A DNA stretch of 61,264 bases from Halieaceae bacterium. Lineage in GTDB: Bacteria; Pseudomonadota; Gammaproteobacteria; Pseudomonadales; Halieaceae. The DNA lies in the NCBI GenBank assembly GCA_028282105.1, contig JANQIO010000162.1, positions 1 to 61,264 on the forward strand. The letters are read 5' to 3'. The first letter of the stretch is position 1. The number at the start of each line of letters is the position of its first letter. A program made the translations under genes and the position numbers. Under the pieces are notes generated by a model. That model was not told the DNA's origin. It did not search any database and worked only from the letters and a program-made list of their open reading frames with translations. Below are positions 27,081 through 35,863 of this stretch, in pieces.

Positions 27081-29084
27081 ATGGCTGCTGCTACCCGTTT
27101 TTCCCGAATTCTTGTAGCGAATCGTGGCGAAATTGCCTGCCGGGTATTTCGCACTGCAAGTGCCCTTGGCTACGAGACTGTAGCTGTCTATTCCGAGGCT
27201 GATAAAGATGCGCCGCACGTGGCTTTAGCGGATCAGTCTGTGCTTATCGGCCCTGCAGAGGTTGCCGAGTCCTATCTTAACGTGGAGCGCATTCTGGATG
27301 CGGCTCGACATACAGGGGCTGACGCTGTACATCCGGGGTACGGTTTCCTGAGTGAAAATGCTGAGTTTGCCCAGGCCTGTACGGACGCAGGCCTCACCTT
27401 TATCGGACCACCGATCGAGGCAATACGGCTTATGGGCGACAAAGCCGAATCAAAACGGCGAATGATTGTGGCAGGTGTGCCGTGTATCCCCGGCTATGAG
27501 GGTGAGGACCAGCGTGATGAAGTGCTCCTTGAAGAGGCCCAGCTCATCGACCCTCCTTTTATGGTAAAGGCTTCGGCGGGAGGCGGCGGCCGGGGTATGC
27601 GAATTGTTGAGGACCACGCTGACTTGCCAGACGTGCTCGCTATCGCACGTGCCGAAGCTCTGACTGCTTTTGGTTCAGATCGTCTGATTCTCGAAAAAGC
27701 ACTGGTGCATCCTCGGCATGTGGAGGTTCAGGTATTTGCAGATCACGCAGGCCACACCGTTCACCTGGGTGAGCGCGATTGCTCGGTTCAGCGGCGTCAT
27801 CAGAAAGTGGTAGAAGAGGCTCCATGCCCCGTGATGACGCCCGAGCTGCGCCAAAAAATGGGCGAGGCGGCTGTCGCAGCGGCACAGAGTGTCTCCTATG
27901 TCGGCGCCGGCACCGTTGAGTTTCTTCTCGCAGACGATGGCCAGTTCTACTTTCTCGAAATGAACACCCGCCTCCAGGTTGAGCACCCGGTCACGGAATT
28001 GGTTACGGGACTCGATTTGGTCGCGCTGCAGATCCTGGTCGCGCAGGGTGAGCGCCTCGAGATAGACCAGCAAGACGTAAAGCTGAAGGGACATGCTATC
28101 GAGGTGCGACTCTACGCGGAAGATCCAGCGAATGACTTTTTGCCAACCTCGGGGCCGATTTATCAGTGGCGCGAGCCCGTGGGCGAGGGTGTGCGAGTGG
28201 ATGCAGGTATCCACAGCGGTGGCGCGGTTTCGCCTTACTATGACCCAATGGTTGCCAAGATCATCGCCAGCGGTCCTGATCGCGAAATTGCCCGCCAGCG
28301 TCTTATTGGTGCCTTGAGGGATACGCTGTTGTTTGGCACGCAGACGAATCGTGATTTTCTGATTCAGTGTCTCCAAAAACCTGCGTTTATCGAGGGGCAG
28401 GCGACCACTTCCTTCATCGCACAAGAATTTGGCGACGGGAGTGAGCTGATCGCCCAGCCGACCCTAAAAGAGAATGCAACTGCCGCAGTATTGGAAACGG
28501 AGCTCGAAGGGAGGCGGCAATTTGAGCGAAGTCTTGGCGTTGCCTCAACGCTGAAGAACTGGACGAGCGCGTCGGTTTACGGGGCTCGCAAGCGCTATGG
28601 CACGGGTGGTGAGGCGGTTGTTGATCTCGAGGTTATGCCCTCGGGACCGAATTGCTATCGCGTGAGTGATGGTACAGATAGCCAGACTCTTGAGTTGATC
28701 AGTCTTGCCGGCGACTCGGCGACAGTCTCGTTCGAAGGCAAACGTGAAACGCTGCGATACGACCAGCACCACGATCAGCTATTTTTGTCCATCGACGACC
28801 GCTACTTGGTTTTCCGTGATGCGCTGGCTGTGGATGGAGAAGCTGATCAGGGTGGCGGTGACGGTGCGATCCGGTCGCCAATGCACGGGCAGTTGGTAGA
28901 GTTGAGCGTCAGCTTGGGTGACGAAGTGACCACGGGCCAGAAGCTCGCCGTTGTGGAAGCGATGAAGATGTTTCATGAAATCACGGCGTCGGCCAGTGGC
29001 AAGGTCAAGGAGGTCTTCGCGAGCCCCGGAACACAGGTCGCTGCTGAGGAACTGCTTGTTGAGCTGACACTCGATGACGATTGA
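27081..29084 (+). CDS. acyl-CoA carboxylase biotin carboxylase/BCCP (alpha) subunit, AtuF/LiuD-like
   Basis: A 667-residue subunit. Biotin carboxylase: ILVANRGEIACRV at the N-terminus, VHPGYGFLSENAEF, the ATP-grasp loop KASAGGGGRGMR and EMNTRLQVEHPVTE. C-terminal BCCP domain: biotinyl Lys629 in VVEAMKMFHE. It attaches CO2 to biotin and passes it to the carboxyltransferase at 24538. ATG 27081 lies 13 nt after the AtuE-like stop, with TAAGGAG as ribosome site overlapping that stop. The size matches AtuF (about 660). Confidence 0.93.
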   Translation: MAAATRFSRILVANRGEIACRVFRTASALGYETVAVYSEADKDAPHVALADQSVLIGPAEVAESYLNVERILDAARHTGADAVHPGYGFLSENAEFAQACTDAGLTFIGPPIEAIRLMGDKAESKRRMIVAGVPCIPGYEGEDQRDEVLLEEAQLIDPPFMVKASAGGGGRGMRIVEDHADLPDVLAIARAEALTAFGSDRLILEKALVHPRHVEVQVFADHAGHTVHLGERDCSVQRRHQKVVEEAPCPVMTPELRQKMGEAAVAAAQSVSYVGAGTVEFLLADDGQFYFLEMNTRLQVEHPVTELVTGLDLVALQILVAQGERLEIDQQDVKLKGHAIEVRLYAEDPANDFLPTSGPIYQWREPVGEGVRVDAGIHSGGAVSPYYDPMVAKIIASGPDREIARQRLIGALRDTLLFGTQTNRDFLIQCLQKPAFIEGQATTSFIAQEFGDGSELIAQPTLKENATAAVLETELEGRRQFERSLGVASTLKNWTSASVYGARKRYGTGGEAVVDLEVMPSGPNCYRVSDGTDSQTLELISLAGDSATVSFEGKRETLRYDQHHDQLFLSIDDRYLVFRDALAVDGEADQGGGDGAIRSPMHGQLVELSVSLGDEVTTGQKLAVVEAMKMFHEITASASGKVKEVFASPGTQVAAEELLVELTLDDD

Positions 29085-29098
29085 GGGAGCGTGAAACG

Positions 29099-30100
29099 GT
29101 GGCGCCTTCGAAAGTAACCAAAGCGGAGCTGCATCCCGAGCTTGCACCTCATTACCACCGCCTGCGGGCGATGGAAGCCTTGACCAGGCGCAAATGGTTT
29201 GTGCGTCTGGCGAATCGTCTGATGCGTCGTTACATCGCAGGACAGGACGTCGAGGGGCTTAGCTGCGAAGAGCTGCTAGTGCCCTCGCGCTCCGAAGACC
29301 ATCAGATTCGCGTTCGGGTGTATCGTCCGCTGGAGTCTCAAGGCCCACTGCCCGCCGTACTCTACTGCCACGGGGGCGGCTATCTCATGGGAGTGCCGGA
29401 AACGGCGGGTCTCGCGATTCGTCGTCTGATCGCCACTCGCGCATGCATCGTTGTAGCGCCGGACTACCGCAAGTCTCTTGAACACCCGTTTCCCGCTGGT
29501 TTTGATGACTGCTACGACACGCTACTTTGGGTGCGTGATAACGCCGCAAGTATAGGCGCTCGCGATGATCGCTTCGTCATTGCAGGCCATAGTGCCGGTG
29601 GTGGCCTTAGCGCTGCACTATGTCTAAGGGCGCGCGATGAGGGGTCGCTGAATATCGCTTTTCAGATGCCGATTTATCCGATGATTGATGATGGCCAGCC
29701 CCACGACGAGGCTCGGTACACGGACGCGCCCGTGTGGAACTCCCGGCTAAACGAAATGGCCTGGAAGGCGTACCTGGCTGGAGCAGCAGGCCGCGGAGAA
29801 GACATTCACTGCTATGCGGCTCCTGCACGAAATACGGATCATCGTGGTCTGCCACCAACGATTACGTTCGTTGGCACCCTTGATCCGTTTCATCAGGAAA
29901 CGAGGAATTACGTTGCTGCATTGCAAGCGGAGGGCGTGCCCGTTGAGTTCCGCGAGTTCGATGACTGTTTTCATGCCTTTGAGCTGATCACGACCGGCAC
30001 GCAGGTTGGCGCAGAAGCGCTCGATTTTCTTTACGAGAGTTTCGCGGACTACTTCGATAAATACTTGACCGGGCAGCTTTCGCAGTCTGGTGAGGGCTAG
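29099..30100 (+). CDS. alpha/beta-hydrolase, hormone-sensitive-lipase family
   Basis: A 333-residue HSL-type esterase. The oxyanion motif HGGGYLMG is at 91-98, the nucleophile Ser165 is in GHSAGGG, Asp is in GTLDPFH and His in DDCFHAFEL. GTG 29099 is preferred because AGGGAG lies 9 nt upstream; TTG 29081, overlapping the previous gene, is possible. As the last gene of the Atu-like operon it may release a short-chain acid or cleave a side-chain ester. Confidence 0.88.
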   Translation: MAPSKVTKAELHPELAPHYHRLRAMEALTRRKWFVRLANRLMRRYIAGQDVEGLSCEELLVPSRSEDHQIRVRVYRPLESQGPLPAVLYCHGGGYLMGVPETAGLAIRRLIATRACIVVAPDYRKSLEHPFPAGFDDCYDTLLWVRDNAASIGARDDRFVIAGHSAGGGLSAALCLRARDEGSLNIAFQMPIYPMIDDGQPHDEARYTDAPVWNSRLNEMAWKAYLAGAAGRGEDIHCYAAPARNTDHRGLPPTITFVGTLDPFHQETRNYVAALQAEGVPVEFREFDDCFHAFELITTGTQVGAEALDFLYESFADYFDKYLTGQLSQSGEG

Positions 30101-30250
30101 ACCGAGGCGAACCGTCAATCCAGACTCTTGTTAGCAGCCAATAGACCTCAAAAACTGACGCGATAGCAGCTTCTGCGACTTGTTTCGCGAGCGGCGTGAT
30201 CGGGGCATTCTCGCGAACTCGCATGCCAGACCCGGCTTGGACGTGGAGTT

Positions 30251-31735
30251 TCAGATGCCTGGTGTCAACACCCCGTCCACAGCCGTTGATTTGCGAGCGG
30301 CGAGTTCGGCCAAAATCGAGCTGTGTTCGTCACGCGATAGCGAATACTTACGAAAAACCAGGATTGCCAGGCTCCAGAACCCAACGATTGCCAATGCAAC
30401 AGTGATGCCCAGGGCGTTCAGGGTTGCTTCCGGTACCTCCGCAGCGGCGACGCCCGTCGGGAATTGCACTAGTTGCAGAGTGATGCCTGCCAGAAACCCT
30501 CCAAGTCCGGAAGTTGCTTTGAAGGAGAATGTATAGGCTGAGGTATAGATTGCCTCTTGCCGCTGTCCGGTGCGGAGCTCGTTCTTGTCCGTTGTGTCGG
30601 CAATCATGGAAATAAAAATGGTCGCCAAAGACACCGCTGCAGCAACCGTTACAGCGGCGTTCAGACTCAGTGCCGCTAGAATCAGGCCTTGATCTTCAGC
30701 AGGCAATAGTCCGGTGAGCTTGAGCAGAATCAGGGTTGGGTACACAAGCATGACCATCGCCGCCGAGGCGATGGCGACGGGCTTTTTGTCATAGCGGCGA
30801 CAGAGCCAGGGCACCGCAGCGAATGAGACCAGCGTTCCTAGCGCAGCGGTAACGGTGAGTCCCGCTAGGCTCTCGGAGCTCAGGCCCCAGAAGTAGGTAT
30901 ACATGTAGAGGCTTATCGCTTCGGTGAACCCTATACCGGAGGCGGATACAAAAATAATAAGCGCTAGCACCATGAACGGCTTGTTGTGGAGTATGTTCGC
31001 GAAATCTGTTTTTAAACCCTGCGAATCGTTTGCCGCCAACGAGGCGCTACGTAAGCGGGGAATCAGATGGTGCGTGCCCAGCGCACACAGAGTAATTGCC
31101 GCTACGATTGCGATTGCGCCGACAAGTGCAAAGGACTGATAAGCACTCGGGTCCAGACGTCCATCTTCGAATGCTTCGCTCGGGGCAAAGAGCACCAGGT
31201 ACCCCACGGTGGCAAAAACCAGGCCTCCTAGCCATCCCAGCAAGACTCGGAAGCTCGAAAGAGACGTCCGTTCGTCGTAGTCCGACGTCATATCGGCGGT
31301 CAGCGCTGTCGACGGGACAGCGTAGAACGTCATAAAAAAGCGAGTAAGAACAGCCCACGCGAGCATCCAGAGAAACACCGTGCTCTCTGATGTTCCCAAC
31401 GGCGGGTTGAAGAGGAAATAGAAGCTCATGCCCATAGGAATCGCAGAAGCGTAGATAAAAGGGTGACGGCGTCCCAGACGACTGTTGAGCTTATCCGACC
31501 AGTAACCGACCAGAGGATCGCTGACGGCATCGAGCACGAGCGCGGTGAAAATTGCAGCCCCCGCCAACGCTCCGGAGAGCCCGGCGACCTGTGTATAGAA
31601 AAAGAGCAGGAAGACATTGAACGCCGTATCTTTCACGCCCGTGGCGATTGAGCCGGCGCCGAACGCAAGTTTCGTGGGGAGTCCGATAGGGTGTTCAGTG
31701 GCCGCTTGACTGATTGTCATGGGAGCGTGCTCCAT
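30251..31735 (-). CDS. GPH/MelB-type MFS transporter
   Basis: A 494-residue inner-membrane transporter with about 12 hydrophobic segments. VSDPLVGYWSDKLNSRLGRR (about 72-91) is the glycoside-pentoside-hexuronide/cation symporter signature, and the N-terminus LAFGAGSIATGVKDTAFNVFLLFFYTQV fits. These transporters are common in steroid and terpenoid catabolic clusters of proteobacteria as well as sugar loci. The start is ATG 31735 or the Met at 31720, which has GGAG 9 nt upstream. It is divergent from an AraC regulator, with an operator between them. Confidence 0.88.
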   Translation of the reverse strand: MEHAPMTISQAATEHPIGLPTKLAFGAGSIATGVKDTAFNVFLLFFYTQVAGLSGALAGAAIFTALVLDAVSDPLVGYWSDKLNSRLGRRHPFIYASAIPMGMSFYFLFNPPLGTSESTVFLWMLAWAVLTRFFMTFYAVPSTALTADMTSDYDERTSLSSFRVLLGWLGGLVFATVGYLVLFAPSEAFEDGRLDPSAYQSFALVGAIAIVAAITLCALGTHHLIPRLRSASLAANDSQGLKTDFANILHNKPFMVLALIIFVSASGIGFTEAISLYMYTYFWGLSSESLAGLTVTAALGTLVSFAAVPWLCRRYDKKPVAIASAAMVMLVYPTLILLKLTGLLPAEDQGLILAALSLNAAVTVAAAVSLATIFISMIADTTDKNELRTGQRQEAIYTSAYTFSFKATSGLGGFLAGITLQLVQFPTGVAAAEVPEATLNALGITVALAIVGFWSLAILVFRKYSLSRDEHSSILAELAARKSTAVDGVLTPGI

Positions 31736-31795
31736 TATGTAATTTTTAGAGATCCCTTAGCGTGCAGCATAGTATCGGCCAAGGCCGCGAGACGA

Positions 31796-31831
31796 TTGCA
31801 GAACACGCCAGACTATTGATAATTTAAGCCG
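31796..31831 (-). promoter_or_regulatory. AraC-type direct-repeat operator (site C)
   Basis: On the minus strand TGGCGTGTTCTGCAA (31796-31810) matches 14 of 15 bases of the proximal half of site A (12763-12777); a degenerate second half beginning CGGCTTAAATTATCAA (31816-31831) is spaced by 21 bp. Oriented toward the GPH transporter gene and ending 2 nt before the AraC start, so binding could also autoregulate that gene. Confidence 0.65.
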
Positions 31832-31833
31832 CA

Positions 31834-32928
31834 ATGGCGCAACGTGATAGGAATAACGTACTAGTCCGCGGCGAACTGGCTGTGGGACAGCGAAATATTG
31901 GCGGCTTGCTAGGTCAGCTCGAAGCAGCGAACCTCACACGTACGGAAGCGCTGGCGATCCTGCGCTCAGTTGGCTTGCCTGAGTCTGCCTACGATGACCC
32001 TTCTTTCCCGCTTTCACTCGAAGAAGACTTCGAGATACTGAACGCAATCCGCAAACGCCTGTGGGCTGACGTGTCGATGGAGGTCGGGGTATTTCGCGTG
32101 GCATTGGTCACCCGGGCATTCATGTTCGGTGCCCTGGGTCTTGCCTGGCAGAGTGCTCCGACAGTGCTGGACGCAGTAAACGTGTCCATCCAGTATCCGC
32201 AGATCAACTGGGGTCGCAGCCGCATGATTCTTGAGGTCTCCCCGCGCGAAGAACGGATCATTTACGAAATTGACCGGGTGCCAGCCGTTTTCAGTCGGCC
32301 TGAGGAATTGGCTGAGACGTGCAAGTACGCGTTGTTGCTGGATATCTCGGTCGGTGTGGCGCTAATGCTCGATATCGTTGCAGACCGTTCTTTACTACTT
32401 GGCGTGCATCTTCCCTATGCGCGTCCGGGTGACTGGGACGTTGTTGCTGACCTGCTTCCGTTCCCTGTGAAGTTTGATGCGCCTGTGGCGTCGGCGGTGT
32501 TCGCACCGGGTTTGTCCAGCCACGTACCGAAGCGGTCCCACCCCCTCAGCTTCAAACTTGCTATGAAGCTCCTGGAAAACGAATCAGCCCTGTTCAGTGA
32601 TGACGTAGGTTTGCCCGAGCGGGTGAAGCGTTGGCTGTGGTCGGCAACCCCCCCACCAAAGAAGTCCGAGGTCGCCAAAGGTCTGGGCATGGCTGAACGA
32701 AGTCTGACGCGGCGACTTGCCGCTGAGGGCGTCACCTTCAATGAGCTCTTGGCGGAGGTCCAGTCGGAGCGCGCGAAAAACCTGCTTTCCAATGGCGCTT
32801 TGACGATTGCTCAGGTCGCTTATCGCGTGGGTTACTCAGACCCGGCGGCTTTCACGCGCGCTTTCACAGGATGGTGTGGCGTATCCCCGTCCTCGTGGCG
32901 TAAGCGAAGCGACGGTGAGAGCACGTAG
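31834..32928 (+). CDS. AraC-family transcriptional regulator
   Basis: A 364-residue regulator with a PF12625-type N-terminal domain and a C-terminal double helix-turn-helix (EVAKGLGMAERSLTRRLAAEG and IAQVAYRVGYSDPAAFTRAF). No clear ribosome binding site precedes ATG 31834, and operator half-site sequence runs up to 31831, so this mRNA may be leaderless or start slightly downstream. It lies between the GPH transporter and the monooxygenase operon, both of which carry the same operator, which makes it the best candidate for their activator. Confidence 0.88.
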   Translation: MAQRDRNNVLVRGELAVGQRNIGGLLGQLEAANLTRTEALAILRSVGLPESAYDDPSFPLSLEEDFEILNAIRKRLWADVSMEVGVFRVALVTRAFMFGALGLAWQSAPTVLDAVNVSIQYPQINWGRSRMILEVSPREERIIYEIDRVPAVFSRPEELAETCKYALLLDISVGVALMLDIVADRSLLLGVHLPYARPGDWDVVADLLPFPVKFDAPVASAVFAPGLSSHVPKRSHPLSFKLAMKLLENESALFSDDVGLPERVKRWLWSATPPPKKSEVAKGLGMAERSLTRRLAAEGVTFNELLAEVQSERAKNLLSNGALTIAQVAYRVGYSDPAAFTRAFTGWCGVSPSSWRKRSDGEST

Positions 32929-32990
32929 GCCCCCTTCCGCTTATAAGCGTTCTGGTGTTGTTTGGACTGGACTTACGAATTGGGCCATAT

Positions 32991-33026
32991 TGGCTCGTTG
33001 CATCAAGACTCTGGCCTGTTCTGCCA
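32991..33026 (+). promoter_or_regulatory. AraC-type direct-repeat operator (site B)
   Basis: TGGCCTGTTCTGCCA (33012-33026) matches 13 of 15 bases of the proximal half of site A; the distal half TGGCTCGTTGCATCA starts at 32991, again 21 bp away. A TATAGA -10 candidate (33033-33038) follows directly, so a regulator bound here would touch the -35 region of the monooxygenase operon. Confidence 0.7.
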
Positions 33027-33094
33027 TCGCCCTATAGATTTCCTCTCATCTAGACTCCTGCTTTGAGTACGACTGAAAATTCTAAGAGCACGCC

Positions 33095-34561
33095 ATGGGT
33101 GAAAACGAGCACTTCGATGTCATTCTCGTCGGGGCCGGCATCTCGGGATTGGGATTTGCCCATCACCTGAAAACCCAATGTCCGCAAAAGAGCTTTCTAT
33201 TGCTTGAGTCGAAAGATACTTTTGGCGGTACATGGGTAACGCATACTTATCCGGGTATACGTTCGGACAGCGATCTGTACACCTTTGGTTACCGGTTCAA
33301 ACCATGGACCGGCGATCCTGTTGCGAGCGCAGATCGTATTCTCGAATACCTGGGAGAGGTCATTGAGGACGACGAGCTCAACGGTCATATCCGCTACGGT
33401 CACAAAATCGAGGCCGCACACTGGTCAAGCAAAGACCAACGCTGGACGCTTGACGTGCGCCGGACCGATAGCGATACCTTGAAGCAAATCAGCTGCAGTT
33501 TTTTCGTCTGGACGGGTGGTTACTACGACCATGAGCAGGGCTATACACCTGATTGGCCCGGCTTCTCCAATTTTTCGGGACGAGTCATTCACCCCCAGCA
33601 CTGGCCTGATAACGCTGATCTAGAAGGCAAGCAGGTTGTTGTGATCGGCTCTGGCGCCACTGCGGCTACGTTGATCCCGAACATTGCTGACAACTGTGCT
33701 CACGTGACCATGCTGCAACGTTCGCCGACCTATTTCTGGACCAGCGAAAACCGCAATGAACTTGCCGACCGCCTGCGTTTGCTGGAGCTGCCGGAGGAGT
33801 GGGTGCACGAAATCGTTCGCCGGGATCTTCTGCAAACGCAGAAAGAGATCCAGTATGGCGCCGAGTTCGCACCCGAAGTAGTTAAGGAAGAGTTATTGTC
33901 AGTAGTGCGCCAGCATCTTGGCGATGAAATGACCGAGAAGCACTTCACGCCTCGCTACCGACCATGGCAGCAGCGTATCGCCTATGTGCCCGATGGGGAC
34001 CTGTTCGAGGCGGTGAAGTCCGGCGCCGCTACGATAGTGACGGATGAGATTGCGTGTTTTACTCCGGGGGGCATACGCCTTAAGTCTGGCGATGAGCTGA
34101 AAGCGGATGTGGTAATCACCGCCACGGGGTTCAATGTCCAGGTCATCGGTGGCATTCCCTACACCATCGATGGCGAATCGATTGATCCGACGCATAGCTT
34201 TACCCATCGGGGCATCATGCTTTCCGAGTTTCCGAACTTTGCTCAGATCTTTGGATATCTAAGAACCAGCTGGACTATGCGAGTTGACCTGGTCTCCGAC
34301 TATCTCTGCCGTGTGCTCCAGCACATGGACGCTCGAGATGCCCGAGTCGTGGTACCTCGTTTGCGTCCTGAAGACCAGGGCATGACTTGTCATCGATGGA
34401 TATCCGAATCTCAGTTTGATCCGGGCTACATTCGTCGCGGAGCACACCTCATGCCGTGCAGCGGCGATTATGAGCCCTGGACGTTCTCGCCGGACTACTA
34501 TCGAGAAAAGATCGAGATGCCATTGTTTGATCTCGATGACACAACACTCGTCTACCAGTAG
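33095..34561 (+). CDS. flavin-containing Baeyer-Villiger-type monooxygenase
   Basis: A 488-residue FAD/NADPH enzyme. The FAD-binding GAGISG is at 13-18, the Baeyer-Villiger fingerprint FSGRVIHPQHW (FxGxxxHxxxW) at 160-170 and the NADPH-binding GSGATA near 190. It would insert oxygen beside a ketone to make an ester or lactone, a product the two carboxylesterases could open (inference). It is the first gene of a five-gene operon and is 9 nt upstream of an SDR gene that could supply the ketone from an alcohol. Confidence 0.9.
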   Translation: MGENEHFDVILVGAGISGLGFAHHLKTQCPQKSFLLLESKDTFGGTWVTHTYPGIRSDSDLYTFGYRFKPWTGDPVASADRILEYLGEVIEDDELNGHIRYGHKIEAAHWSSKDQRWTLDVRRTDSDTLKQISCSFFVWTGGYYDHEQGYTPDWPGFSNFSGRVIHPQHWPDNADLEGKQVVVIGSGATAATLIPNIADNCAHVTMLQRSPTYFWTSENRNELADRLRLLELPEEWVHEIVRRDLLQTQKEIQYGAEFAPEVVKEELLSVVRQHLGDEMTEKHFTPRYRPWQQRIAYVPDGDLFEAVKSGAATIVTDEIACFTPGGIRLKSGDELKADVVITATGFNVQVIGGIPYTIDGESIDPTHSFTHRGIMLSEFPNFAQIFGYLRTSWTMRVDLVSDYLCRVLQHMDARDARVVVPRLRPEDQGMTCHRWISESQFDPGYIRRGAHLMPCSGDYEPWTFSPDYYREKIEMPLFDLDDTTLVYQ

Positions 34562-34570
34562 ATCATCGCC

Positions 34571-35401
34571 ATGAAGTTTGCCGACAAGTTGATCCTAGTA
34601 ACCGGTGGGGCATCTGGCATCGGCAGAGAGCTGGTGCTGGCCTGTGTAAGACGGGGTGCGACGGTCGCAATCGCTGATCGAAATATTGCCGGTGCACGCG
34701 AGACGCAGGAACGCGCCGCAAGCCTCTGTGCAGCGGGGCGCCAATGCAGTGCTCATGAACTGGACGTGACAGAGCTGGAGGCTTGGCGTGCTCTGCAGAA
34801 GGAGTTAGAAGGTTTGCACCGCAATCCACTGGATGGACTTATCAACAATGCGGGCATCACGTTCGCCGGTCGTCTCGAAGACACAGGCTATGAGAGTTTT
34901 GCAGCTGTGATGAGTGTCAATTTCATGGGCATGGTCTATGGAACCAAAGAGTTTTTACCTGTTTTGCGATCGCGTCCGGAAGCCGTGCTCGCAAATGTGT
35001 CTAGTCTGTTTGGGCTGATGCCGATGAAATCCCAGTCGGCTTACTGCGCATCGAAGTACGCCATTCGGGGATTTACGGAAGTGATCGCCCAGGAGCTGAG
35101 AGGCACGAATGTTTCCGTGTCTTCCGTACACCCAGGGCACGTGGGAACGGACCTGCTCACCAACGCGCTGGAGAGCGGCAACGTTGTCGCGCAGGGCGTA
35201 CCGGAAGAATACCTCGGCGCGTTCGCCAGTGAATTCAGTAAGGGCGGACTCACGGCGCCGCAATCGGCCGAAATCATTCTCGACGGCCTGGAGAAGAAGC
35301 AGCGACTCATTCCCGTGGGTCCAGACGCTCAGCGAGCGGTCCGGTTAGGACGGCTGTTTCCTCAGCGGTATGCAGACTACGTCAACGACAAGTCTGAATA
35401 A
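34571..35401 (+). CDS. short-chain dehydrogenase/reductase
   Basis: A 276-residue classical SDR. The cofactor loop TGGASGIG is at 11-18, NNAG at 92-95, the catalytic Ser at 144-145 and Tyr158-x3-Lys162 (YCASK). The acidic residue after beta-2 (ADRN) suggests NAD rather than NADP. It probably oxidises a hydroxyl to the ketone used by the adjacent Baeyer-Villiger enzyme. Confidence 0.9.
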   Translation: MKFADKLILVTGGASGIGRELVLACVRRGATVAIADRNIAGARETQERAASLCAAGRQCSAHELDVTELEAWRALQKELEGLHRNPLDGLINNAGITFAGRLEDTGYESFAAVMSVNFMGMVYGTKEFLPVLRSRPEAVLANVSSLFGLMPMKSQSAYCASKYAIRGFTEVIAQELRGTNVSVSSVHPGHVGTDLLTNALESGNVVAQGVPEEYLGAFASEFSKGGLTAPQSAEIILDGLEKKQRLIPVGPDAQRAVRLGRLFPQRYADYVNDKSE

Positions 35402-35492
35402 CAGATCGATGAGACAGGTGGGTGTGGCTGCTGGGCGAACGGCCATTGTGTGTCTCATCACGCTTATCCATAAGTCAATTGGGGGATAGCAA

Positions 35493-35840
35493 ATGACTCT
35501 CTCGTCTGAGGGTCGCGCGGCGATCGTCACTGGAGCTGGGAACGGCCTTGGACGCTCCCATACGCTTGAACTGGCGCGTCGCCGTGCGCGAGTGGTCTTG
35601 AACACCCTGGGCGTTGCATGCGAAGGGAGCGGCGCGTCATTTCAGGCCGCGCTAGATCTGGTGCAGCAGATTCATGAGCGGGGTGGGCAGGCCCTCGCTC
35701 ACAGAGCCAACGTTGCAGCATGCGAGCAGGTAACGGACATGCTAGCGCAGGCTATGGATGCCTGGGGTCGGGTGGATGTGCTGTTCAACAAAGCCTGTAC
35801 TTAGCAAACAGAGAAGTTTGTCAAGAAGGCCCTGATTTAA
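35493..35840 (+). pseudogene. truncated SDR remnant
   Basis: GGGGGA precedes ATG 35493 and the first 100 residues are a normal SDR N-terminus (VTGAGNGLGRSHTLELARR, then WGRVDVLF), like (3R)-hydroxyacyl-CoA dehydrogenases. The NNAG motif has become NKAC and a TAG stop follows at 35802-35804. In the same frame, after the stop, QTEKFVKKAL aligns with the family's RDKxFxKM stretch until a second stop at 35838-35840. The Tyr-x3-Lys catalytic half is missing, so the gene lost its 3' two thirds. It sits inside an otherwise intact operon. Confidence 0.8.
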
Positions 35841-35863
35841 CTCCAGACAACGGGGACTTGAAC

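Noticed and set aside
27675-28424. A 249-codon minus-strand frame in the biotin carboxylase gene
   Set aside because: It is antisense to an intact ATP-grasp coding region; no ribosome site and no recognisable protein.
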